NCBI GenBank assembly: GCA_026075535.2
Contig: AP026550.1
Location: 8,308,001-8,372,000, forward strand
Length of the DNA stretch: 64,000 nt
Origin: Tricholoma matsutake
Lineage: Eukaryota; Basidiomycota; Agaricomycetes; Agaricales; Tricholomataceae
Reading direction: 5' to 3'
The translations under genes and the position numbers were made by a program. How positions within the stretch are numbered: position 1 is the first letter of the stretch; each line of letters starts with the position of its first letter. Below the pieces are notes generated by a model, which was not told where the DNA came from, did no database searches, and worked only from the letters and a program-made list of their open reading frames with translations. Below, one piece after another: positions 55,030-64,000 of this stretch.

Positions 55030-55640
55030 TCGCACAGGTAGGTATGGATATTCAATCAGAGGCTTGGCTGACGGTGAGACTGAACGAAATGTGAATCTGC
55101 AATCAGCAGAGTCTGCAATGTGCTGACTCTACTGGCAATTCGCACTCGAACTGACAATCCAATTCTCTAGAAGAGCAGCAGAGTCCGCAACACGCTAACT
55201 CTGTGCTTGGCAACGATGACCTTGAATGCTTGAGATTACCAAGCCCAAGTTGCGGTAGCTAGAGATCAAGAGTCTACAAACATTGTGGAAATGGGTAGGT
55301 ATGGATATTCAATCTGAGGCTGATGATGATCTGATTCTCTAGAAGAGCAGCAGAGTCCACGACACGCTAACTCTGTGCTCAGCAACAATGACTTGAATGC
55401 TTGAGATTACCAAGCCCGAGTTGTGGTAGCTAGAGATCGAGAGTCTACAAATGTTGTGGAAATGGGTAGGTACGGATATTCAATCAGAGGCTGATGATGA
55501 TCCGATTCTCTAGAAGAGCAGCAGAGTCTGCAACACGCTAACTCTGTGCTCAGTGACAAACTTGAATGCTTGAGATTACCAAGCCCGAGTTGTGGTAGTT
55601 ATAGATCGAGAGTCTACAAACATCACAGAAATGTAGCCTG
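55030..55640. repeat. Tandem array, 171-172 bp unit, about 3.5 copies
   Basis: ATTCTCTAGAAGAGCAGCAG occurs at 55,162, 55,334 and 55,505, giving periods of 172 and 171. Other landmarks are CTTGAATGCTTGAGATTACC, GAGAGTCTACAAA and GGGTAGGTAYGGATATTCAATC. Copies are about 93-95% alike by eye. Confidence 0.85.
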
Positions 55641-55800
55641 AGGTGACGACTCGGATGCGATAAGAGCCTGAGGAGCCGAGCCTAGGTAGCTATTGACTAG
55701 CTCTAGATCGAGAACCTACAAACATTGCGGAAATGTAGCCTGAGGATGATGCAATAAGAGCCTGAGGAGCTGAGCCTAGTACTAGTAGTTATTGATGAGG
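55625..55800. repeat. Second tandem array, about 110 bp unit, two copies
   Basis: GAAATGTAGCCTGAGG..GCRATAAGAGCCTGAGGAG occurs near 55,628 and 55,730, followed by GAGCCTAG. The sequence ACCTACAAACATTGCGGAAATG links it to the 171 bp array, so it may derive from it. Bases 55,800-55,993 hold nothing recognised. Confidence 0.7.
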
Positions 55801-55993
55801 AGTCAGGCCTCAGGTGCCAATTCATTGAACATGGAGCCTGCCAGCCTGAGTGAGTACTAAACCATCGCCTTGGTGATGCATGCCTTCAAGTTCACATGCC
55901 ACCTTGAATGCTGATGGGACTCATGGATCAATGTTTCAACTGTCCTCCACTTCGTTACTACTAGTAGGCATCAGTAATACTGGTGGCAACATG

Positions 55994-57780
55994 AAGGATC
56001 CTGAGAGCTGCACAGTCCGCAATTGTGCTATCTCCGATGTCCTCCAAGGTTTCCAGCCTTAAGGGCCTCAGTGTAGTAAGTACATGTGGCACGTGATGCC
56101 ACATAATCAACGGCGATGATCGGAGCTGGCAGCTCTCACTGGCACTCCTGTCATCATGACCTTGAGGCCTTGCCCCTGCTCTTGCATGTTGCTTGCCAAG
56201 TGCTTTATGTTATTAGGAGCCTACACTCTAAGTTAGAGCTGCTCTCGCATGTTGCTTGAGCGCTTTATACTAATAATCACCGTCTTCCTACCTTGTAGAA
56301 GGACCCTCAAACTCAATCTTGTCCTGTTCTACAAATAATCACTAGGGGAGCTGGGACTGACAAGCAAGCAGGTGATCATGACTCTTGTTGATTTCCCACT
56401 ACAAGGTATGTTTTTTCTTTCCCTTATTCTTCTTGTATGTTGTACTGACGCATTCAACCTAAAGTACTCGCTATCAGATCACTCTAATCTATGAAGGGAT
56501 CTGACTCCATAATGGCTTTGCCATAGGGCGATTATCGATTAACCATGACCTCCAACTTTCCTCTCTGCATTTGAATACTGGCAAAAATATCCTTGTAACC
56601 TTGAAGCATCCACCTTAAGTTAGAGCTGCTCTTGCATGTTGCCTGAGCGCTTTATACCAGTATACGATGCATCACATCTTCCTACCTTGCAAAAGGACTC
56701 TCGAACTCAAACATGTCCACCATCTTACAACAGAATCGCCAGCTGAGATGGGGCTAACATGTGTGAGAGAGACTATCCTCTGGTATGCGAGCAAGGAAGC
56801 AATCTTGACTGTTGTTGATTTCCACTAAACAGTATGTTTTTCATTCTTTCATTCTTCTGGTATATGTTACTGATGTGTTCAATGTAAAGCACTTGTTATC
56901 AGATCATTCAAATTCGCGAAGGGATCTGAGTTGGTAACGGCTTTGCCATAGGGTGACTATCAAATAATCATGATCTCCGATTTTATGTGCACTCAAATAC
57001 TGGGGAAGATCTCCCTGTAACCTTGAAGCCTCCCCTCTAAGTTAGAGCTGCTCTTGCATGTTGCTTGAGTGCATTCTTGACTGTCGTTGATTCCCACTAA
57101 ACAGTATGTTTTTTTTTCCTTCATTCTTCTGATGCATAGTATTGATGCTGATGTTCAACCTAAAGTACTCGCTATTATCACTCAAATTCATACAGGGCAC
57201 TGAGTCCCCAGGCTTTGCCATTCAGGGGCAAGTCCTCCATCACCGAGACTATGTTCTCCACAAGCCATGTTATGTCCAAGATATCTACATGCTCCAAGTG
57301 GTGCTTTGACCCCAACCTCGACAATCTTTGATGGTTTCAGGCCACGTGGCTATTTCTATGGCATCTTTCTCCACTCCAAGTATGCAGAGATTGCGTCAAG
57401 CCCAGTTATTTGTATAGTGTTAGTCAGTATCCAACAAACCTTCCTCTCACTGTACCCATGTGCCAATCAGTCAGTCATGCAGTCAGACCGTTAAGATGGC
57501 TTTTCGTTCGAGGTCTTCTGATGTCCATTGTGACATGGGGCCAGTCATGGGCTGTAGGCTGAAGACCCATTGGCGAGCTAATCACCAAGGTCACTTTAAT
57601 CACCACCTTAATGTGGCCAAAACCCTACGTGACAGCGTTCATATCCTCTGGAGATGGGCCGCGATGGGCTTCTTGTGTTTGCTATCTTGCACAGCGCCTA
57701 TCGATGCTGACAAGCAAGGTCACTTTTACCTGCACTACCTTTTCATTTTCGGCTGTGGTAGGCAAAATTCTTTAAGTTAG
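55994..57780 (-). repeat. Inverted duplication, arm A' (partner 38,460-40,444)
   Basis: Reverse complement of arm A, with the same internal order of ~0.4 kb repeat units and the 38.4-38.9 kb gene piece. Differences include many C/T and G/A exchanges and a few indels. Confidence 0.8.
57460..57780 (+). pseudogene. Unknown gene piece, inverted copy
   Basis: Encodes MAFRSRSSDVHCDMGPVMGC, RLKTHWRANHQGHFNHHLNV, AKTLRDSVHILWRWAAMGFL and CLLSCTAPIDADKQGHFYLH in one frame. The left copy (38,874-38,395) has a stop after THW, which this copy lacks. Family unknown; see the entry there. Confidence 0.4.
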
Positions 57781-58289
57781 AGCTGCTCTCGCATGTTGTT
57801 TGAGCACTTTATACTGGTATGCAATGCATCACCCTGTTACTCCTTGCAAAAAGGACACCGGAACTCAAGCATGTCCTGTCTTACAAAAGAATCACTAGCA
57901 GAGATCGGGCTGAAGTACTCACTATCAGATCTCAAATTCATGAAGGGATCTGAGTCCGTAACGCCTTAGGAATAGGGCAATTATCAATTCATCATGATCC
58001 CCAATTTTCTGTGCGCCCAAATACTGGCGCAAATCTCCCTGTAACCTTGAAGCCTCCCCTCTAAGTTAGAGCTGCTCTCGCATGTTGCTTGAGCGCATTC
58101 TTGACTGTCATTGATTCCCGCTACATGGTATGTTTTTTCTTCCTTCATTCTTCTGGTGCATAGTATTGACGCCAATGTTCAACCTAAAGTACTCGCTATT
58201 ATCACTAAAATCCGTGCAGGGCACTGAGTCCCCAGGCTTCGCCATTCAGGGGCAAGTCCTCCACTACCAAAACTATGTTCTCCACGAGC
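57781..58289 (+). repeat. Units of the ~0.4 kb repeat between arms A' and B'
   Basis: 57,781-58,090 matches the reverse complement of about 41,220-41,540 (AAAGGACACCGGAACTCAAG, TTAGGAATAGGGCAATTATC). 58,090-58,289 matches the 39.0-39.35 kb units. The order differs from that on the left side, so this is a mosaic. Confidence 0.65.
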
Positions 58290-59348
58290 CATGTTGTGTC
58301 TCCATACCCAGCCTATGTTCTTTGGGAGCCATGCTATCACCAAGATATCTACATGCTCCAAGTGGTGTTTGTTATCCTTGACTCCAACATTGACAATCCT
58401 CGACCATTTTGGGCCACATGGCTATCTGTCTGGTGTCCTTCTCCACTCCATGTACGAAAGATCCCAGGTGTCTAGCATGGTGGAACAAGTCCTGTATCTT
58501 CTTATTACTATCTTCAGACAATCTGTCAACCCTCAGAAGCTATCTGTCCCCGGCTCTGTATCTCTTTGCTAACGGTGGCACATTTTTACGATGGCCATAC
58601 CTTGACTACAGAGCAGTGGATATTTCCATGATGTATGCAGCAGTGCTGAAAATCATTGCCTTTTCATTTATGGTAATCGATCCAGAAGCCCAACACTGAG
58701 AGTGCCTTCACCATGTTCGCTTGGAAGACACAACCCATCCCAAATCAGTCAACAATCTGTTCGATGGTATGTGTACAAGCTTTTTCTGAGCCTCCGCCAT
58801 TTTTACAGACAGCTCCAGTTGCACAATGAATTCAGCATCTGACGTACTCCATCCATCTACATAAACTGCAGCTATGCTAGTTCCTCTGCCCTTCATGCCG
58901 CTAGACCTGACCTGTGTAGTGCAGGCTTGCAGCTGTATGCAACAGGGTATCTCTTTGAGCCTTGTGTTGTCATTCACCCCAGTCATACTAGGGCGACGGC
59001 GACTCAAATAACTTAGAGATCGATCTCCCTAGCCCAATCTACTTGTGACCCCCTCACAATGATCTGCATCCCTGCAATACTGCATCGGCATGGCTTCCCT
59101 TCATTGGGCTTGTCAACCCTCCATGCTGCAGTTGTCAGTGCACAACAGGCCTTTTCAGCTGCTGGCAGGGGTCAATTGTGCTCCTCGACCCCCTAAGGTT
59201 ACAGAGGTGAACACATAGCTTGTAACTTATGTACTAAACAACTCGTGCAGCCATACTGCCGGCGCTCATGCCAAGATTATCTGGTGCACAAATCGATATC
59301 ATCGACTATGTATGGATTGTTGCAATGTTGCATCCAATTACGTAGCTG
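58290..59348 (-). repeat. Inverted duplication, arm B' (partner 45,362-46,440)
   Basis: Reverse complement of arm B over about 1.06 kb. On its minus strand it keeps the hypothetical ORF 59,007-58,708. Confidence 0.8.
58708..59007 (-). CDS. Hypothetical ORF, inverted copy of 45,836-46,060
   Basis: 99 codons, including VNDNTRLKEIPCCIQLQACT ahead of the part shared with the other copy (MKGRGTSIAAVYVDGWSTS). Family unknown. The frame is longer than in the left copy, which is cut by stops before its Met. Confidence 0.35.
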   Translation of the reverse strand: MSRRRPSMTGVNDNTRLKEIPCCIQLQACTTQVRSSGMKGRGTSIAAVYVDGWSTSDAEFIVQLELSVKMAEAQKKLVHIPSNRLLTDLGWVVSSKRTW

Positions 59349-59685
59349 AGGACCCTACGATCACACCCCTGCCTGGGTGCTAGCACCTCAATACTTGGCC
59401 TCTATTGTATACTCATCGGTGCACAGCTAAAAGCTGATATTGAACTATCCACACATACATATGGCAGCCCAAAAACAACGAGATATCACTGGTCGTATCC
59501 AACATTCAGGCATGTGACTGAATTTGACCCATATTCTAACTAGCACTTTTGCCATGGAGATTATCGATTATGCTGCCCTTCTCTTCCTTTCATGTCACAG
59601 CCATATACACCTAAGAGCTTGTGGGTGTACCTGCAATCTTTCCCTTGAATCTACTGGCAACAAACTTGTCCTCACTCCAACTTGA
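59349..59685. other. Region before the Plavaka-type gene
   Basis: About 340 bases with no ORF. It presumably holds the promoter and perhaps the left end of the transposon. It contains CCATGGAGATTATCGATTATG (59,552-59,572), which recurs inverted near 44,888-44,908, so it is part of repeated DNA. Confidence 0.4.
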
Positions 59686-62600
59686 ATGCGGGCGATATTT
59701 AAATTCCTTCCTATCATAGCGCTATTAATTGCTATGACCTATGCCTGTTCTCACCCCTGTAGATTCTCATCTACTGTGCGTGCAGGCCTTACAAGGCATC
59801 AAACTATATGTGTAATCTACAGAACTGCTCAGGCTCTTAGGATGGAGCAGCGAAAGGTAAAGAATGTTCAGAAAGGAGTTGCTGCTGGGTCTAATAGGCT
59901 TCAATTGCAGAAAGAGAGAATAGAAGTGAGGTACTATGCTTTCTTAGTACATGCCAACTGTTCTTACTAATTCTCTATGCCTACTAGAATCGTGAAGAGT
60001 CTACCGCTCCGGCTGCAGTTGACTCCAATGACCTTTCTTCCCCTACTACCTGTAATGGATACCTCAACGTCTCAGATCCTGAGCTGCTTGGCAATCCCAC
60101 TGGTGGTGCCAGCACAACTCACAGCCTACCTCTCCTTCCTACATGCCCAACCTTTACCCAAACTGGGAGGCCCAAGCGATCCTATCGCCTTCCCAAGCAG
60201 TTTGAAGACAGGCAGCCTGCTCCTTCTACGCCTATCCTGCCACCCACCTCCAATTCACAGCCCCTTCTCCGTCGAGTGATCTTACATGTTTGAGACATCA
60301 TGTGCTCAGCTGCTAATCGATTTGGCCTTCTTCGGGAATACCACCATCATCTGTCATACGATCCTGATGAGCATGTAACTTCAGAAGACTTGGCAAACTT
60401 CTGCACAAGCAATAACCCAATGCATAACAACTTGAATCCAAATGACTCACCCTGTGCTCCCCATCATCTTCCCCCATGGCCATTTGAGAATATGTCCAAA
60501 TACCTACTCATGAACTGGGCGAACACTGGTAGCACCCAGAAGACCGAAGCCAAGATCACATGCCTCAAGCAAGAGGTCTTAGCTTCACCAGACTTCAAGC
60601 TGGAGGAACTCAGGTCATTCAATGCCCACACAGAGAACCGAAGAATGGACAAAGCTTTTGCTAGCTCCAGTGGCGCTCCTTTTTTGCATGATGGATGGAA
60701 GGAGGTCAAGGTCGATATAGAAGTGCCAGTTGCATCAAGAAGGAGTCCATCGCCTCTGAGCCGTACTTTCTCAGTTCTGGGTCTTCACTTCCGTTCCTTA
60801 GTTGAAGGCATCAAGGTAGCGTGGAGTGAGAGTGCTGCCAAACAGTTTCACCTTTCCCCCTTCAAGCGAATACACATTCACCCCATCACAAAGTTGGAAA
60901 CCCACGTATTTGATGAAGTGTACACTGGTGACACCTGGATCAAGGCGCACAATGATCTCCAGAAGCAGCCCAATGAGCCAGGATGTGTGCTAGAGAAGGT
61001 CATTGCAGGCCTGATGTTCTGGTCTGATTCCACGCAGCTTGCAAGTTTTGGTAATGCCAGTGTGTGGCCAGTATACATGTACTTTGCAAACCAGTCAAAG
61101 TATACCCACGCCCAGCCTAACTCGGGCGCCTGTCATCATGTAACTTATATACCCTCGGTATGGTCCTTCCACTGCCTCCATTCGCCCATTCACCATCTGC
61201 TGTTGACAGCTTCCTGACAGCATTGACGAGTTCCTTGCGGAAATTGCATCCACGCCAAGTCAGAGGTCCACCCTCAAAACCCATTGCCGGCGTGAGTTGA
61301 TGCATGAAGTTTGGTGTTTGCTTCTGGAGGATGACTTTTTGCATGCTTATGAACATGGCATTGTTCTGACATGTGCAGATGGTGTTCAGCAATGAGTTTA
61401 TCCCCACATTTTTACTTACTCTGCTGATTACCCTGAGAAGTAAGTTCCAGACAAAGCCATCCTTGCATCCTGTTGAATTATTCCCGTGGTAGAGTAAAGT
61501 TAGGCACCACATGCAACAAGGGAGATTGGATATGCCCCCGGTGTACAATTCCTACTGCCGAGTTTGATAAATTAGGGCATCAGCAGGATACGAAAGAGCA
61601 CATAACCCGGGCATGTTCATACCTTACTGACCTCATGAGCAGAGCCCACGAGTATGTCTATCGCATGGGGTATATTGTGAATGCTGCAGGAGTCGAACGC
61701 ATGCTTCACCCCATGTCACTGGTGCCAACACTGGTATGTGTAGCTTTCAGGCAGATTGCATTTTGCATAGCTAAGAGGCAAAAAGAATGCTTTTGCAGAA
61801 AAGCTTGGCCATTTCAGATTCAACCCATACCCCATGCTAGTTGTTGATTTGATGCACAAATTCGAGCTCGGTGTCTGGAAAGGAACATTTATGCATATAA
61901 TTCGAGTTCTGTATGCTGCTGTTCCAGGTGGAGGAGCTGTTACAGAGTTGAATAGAAGGTGTTGTTTCCCAACATCTGAAGCCTCCTCTTCAACTCAGTA
62001 GTATTAAGCAGGTTTCACCAAATTCCTACATTTGGATCGGATACTATTCGGTGTTTCTCGAACAACGTATCTCAAATGAAACAACTTGCTGCAAGGGATT
62101 TCAAGGACATACTCCAGGTAGCTAAGTCCAACTACTCATCCCTAGCATTGACTCATTTATGATTTGCAATGCTAGAACATGATACCTGCAGTGGAAGGCC
62201 TGATTCCAGAACCTCATAATGGCAAGATCATGATACTGCTCTTCCGTCTGGCGGAGTGGCATGCCCTCGCAAAGCTTAGGCTGCATACTGAGTGTACACT
62301 CAATTTCTTGTCTCAGTCCACAGTTACAATTGGGAGGGAGCTTCGTTCATTCGAAGAATGGACTCAGGTATTCAAAACTGTCGAATTACCAGGAGAAGCA
62401 GATGCTCGAGATCGGCAGCGCAGGTGCAGGAAACCAGCACCCAATGCAGTGTCAAACCTTGCAAACTCACCCCCCATGCCAGGATCAGAACCTCAGCTAC
62501 AGTAGACTAGCACCCCTGCACAGCAAAAGACAAAGCCAAAGGCAAAACCATTGAGTGATGCTAATTCACCCCCTACGCTGGAGTTGGAAGCTGATTTACA

Positions 62601-63741
62601 ACAAGCTAACAAGTCCCCCGCACAGTTGAAAACTAAGCCAAAGAAGAAGCTGTTCAATTTATTCACTTACAAGCTACATGCACTTGGAGATTATGTGTCT
62701 ACGATATGTTTGTTTGGCACAACAGACTCGTATTCCACCCAAATTGTGAGTCCAGGCTTATCTGCACCTCTTGACACAGCCTTCAACTTCCTTGCAGGGT
62801 GAACTTGCACACTGCCTAGTGAAGCGCTTCTATCACCGCACAAACAAAAAAGATGCAATACAACAAATTGCGAAACATGAACGACATCATACTCAGCTAT
62901 GTCATGCCAAGGAAGCAGCCACTTCACCCCACAGAAGACATGCGCACCATGTAACCTTCTCTGAGAATGACTGGCTTCCATTCACTGGGGTTGATCTGCA
63001 CCACCACATCAGTGATTCCAAGAATTTCCCCCACCACCTGCAGAGCTTCGTTCATCAGCCTCCCAATGACCCTGCTAAAAAGGCATTCTTTCTTTTAAAG
63101 TTGTGCACTCACATTCTCACATCATGATCATGCAGAACTTCATCCCAAGGCTCATGGATCACCTTTTATCTCGTCTTCTCGGCCGTGAGTTTGATGGTGA
63201 CGAGTTTCAGTACACTAGTGAAGACCGCTGCACAATCTGGATAATCGGGGATCAAATTTACTCTGGAAAGGTTCTATGCATCAACTACACCAGCTATGAC
63301 GTCCACTGTGATCAGGACTCAATGAACCCCCACATGCACTGCGATGTTATGGTTCTTTCGACAGAAACAGGTCCAGGTGCTCACCTGTATTGGTATGCTC
63401 ATGTTCTCGGCATATTCCATGCAAAGGTAATCCACACTGGGCCGGAAGCTCAGAATCATTCCATTCAGCACATGGAGTTTCTTTGGGTTCGGTGGTTTGG
63501 CATGGAACCAGGCTATCATTGGGGTTTCAAAACTGCAAGATTGCCAAAGATTGGATCCATACCTGATACTGACGAAGGCGCTTTTGGATTCCTAGATCCC
63601 TCTCTTGTTATCAGAGGCTGCCACCTTGTACCCTGCTTCGCTGATGGCCGCACATCAGGCCTATTACATACCTCAACCCTCACTGCTGCACGTTGCCCAG
63701 ATGAATCAGAAGATTGGGCAAACTATTATGTAATGATGTAG
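59686..63741 (+). pseudogene. Plavaka-type transposase, nearly complete, at least two nonsense codons
   Basis: Exon 1 (59,686-59,925) encodes a C2H2-like finger, CSHPCRFSSTVRAGLTRHQT. Intron 59,926-59,987 (GTGAGG..CTACTAG with CTAAT branch) leads to RPKRSYRLPKQFEDRQPAPS. A TGA at 60,291 (Arg in relatives) precedes FGLLREYHHHLSYDPDEHVT. The transposase core reads SVLGLHFRSLVEGIKVAWSE, FDEVYTGDTWIKAHNDLQKQ, VIAGLMFWSDSTQLASFGNA, SGACHHVTYIPS, (intron near 61,160-61,220) RRELMHEVWCLLLEDDFLHA, ADGVQQ then TGA (61,393, Arg in relatives) VYPHIFTYSADYPEK, (intron about 61,439-61,492) CPRCTIPTAEFDKLG, MLVVDLMHKFELGVWKGTFM, EGLIPEPHNGK and LLFRLAEWHALAKLRLHTEC. The C-terminus (63,130-63,741) has SRLLGREFDGDEFQYTSEDR, INYTSYDVHCDQDSMNPHMH, MEFLWVRWFGMEPGYHW and SEDWANYYVMM. 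Member of the Plavaka family of basidiomycete DNA transposases. Terminal repeats not found. Confidence 0.82.
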
Positions 63742-63771
63742 GTTGCTACTTGTTACTGTATGCACTGCAAG

Positions 63772-64000
63772 TGTTAGGAAACAGCCCCATTACCTAATAA
63801 AATTTCATTCTCATTTTATTATGTCGAATTACACTACATTACACCAAATGACGCTACACTTTGATAGCGTGAGAATATTATTTCACATGCATCACTATGT
63901 ACACACCTGTACGCGCGTGTCAGTAACAACAATGTACAATATATGTAACATAGTATATAAACCCTAAATATATGCCTAGGGGACCCCAGTTGTGTTCTCT
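63772..64000 (+). repeat. Second copy of the solo-LTR family, cut by the window end
   Basis: Begins TGTTAGGAAAC and matches 5,446 onward for 229 bases (landmarks CATTACCTAATAAAATTTCA, ACGCTACACTTTGATAG, GGGGACCCCAGTTGTG). The left flank GCAAG (63,767-63,771) should recur after the LTR if it is intact. Whether it is a solo LTR or the 5' LTR of a complete element cannot be seen. Confidence 0.85.

Noticed and set aside
38460..59348. One large palindrome
   Set aside because: The order of the arms is A B A' B', not A B B' A', so a single inverted duplication does not explain it.
1..64000. CRISPR array
   Set aside because: Tandem repeats are present but have no regular spacers, and the genome is eukaryotic with introns and retrotransposons.

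Overview
The window looks like a transposon graveyard in the genome of an agaricomycete (mushroom-forming basidiomycete) fungus. The evidence is the mix of element families (a chromodomain Gypsy, a Copia, a Helitron with the basidiomycete-type Rep N-terminus, a pogo/DDE_1 element, a Plavaka-type transposase, DUF6698-like relics), short 35-75 nt spliceosomal introns, and the absence of operons or bacterial signals. Order and genus cannot be fixed from the sequence. Few intact host genes are visible; most coding stretches are broken by frameshifts, nested insertions and stop codons.

Left part (1-31.9 kb). After a degenerate repeat and weak gene remnants there is a pogo-like element (2,841-6,589, TA target duplication, ~335 bp inverted ends) carrying a broken DDE transposase and a 399 bp solo LTR. 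From 7.35 kb a Helitron Rep gene runs to 9,146, resumes at 30,361 and again at 31,380. The gap 9,152-30,360 is one Copia retrotransposon (5 bp duplication AGGTG) inserted into the Rep gene. That Copia was hit three times: a 1.1 kb element in its 5' LTR, a 749 bp element in gag (9 bp duplication) and a ~13.8 kb DNA-transposon-like segment in its integrase. The 13.8 kb segment was in turn hit by a young Gypsy chromovirus (17,828-23,874, 5 bp duplication TTTAC). A 400 bp hAT-type MITE (8 bp duplication) also sits in the Rep gene. Reading frames close up when the Copia, the 749 bp element, the Gypsy and the MITE are removed, so the order of events can be read directly.

Middle part (32-49 kb). Relics of small basidiomycete gene families (DUF6698-like, possibly DUF6532-like, Cys/His-rich) lie among arrays of a ~0.4 kb repeat that carries exon-like pieces. 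Parts of this material recur in inverted orientation at 56-59.3 kb. One apparently healthy five-exon gene of unknown function lies at about 47.2-48.7 kb.

Right part (49-64 kb). A large minus-strand gene of unknown function with GW/WG repeats (54,942 to 49,047) is split by a 2.6 kb inserted segment (10 bp duplication). That segment is the oddest piece of the window: tRNA-like pieces, CCWGG-rich repeats, a 21 bp minisatellite, and a 1.2 kb run of strong hairpins, several sitting directly before intron-like GTAA..T-rich..AG tracts. A nearly complete Plavaka-type transposase gene (59.7-63.7 kb) follows, and a second copy of the solo-LTR family runs off the window end.

A mutational theme links everything: all six differences between the two Gypsy LTRs fit CpG deamination, and at least a dozen premature stops are TGA where the family has arginine (CGA to TGA). 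This points to CpG methylation of transposons in this genome.
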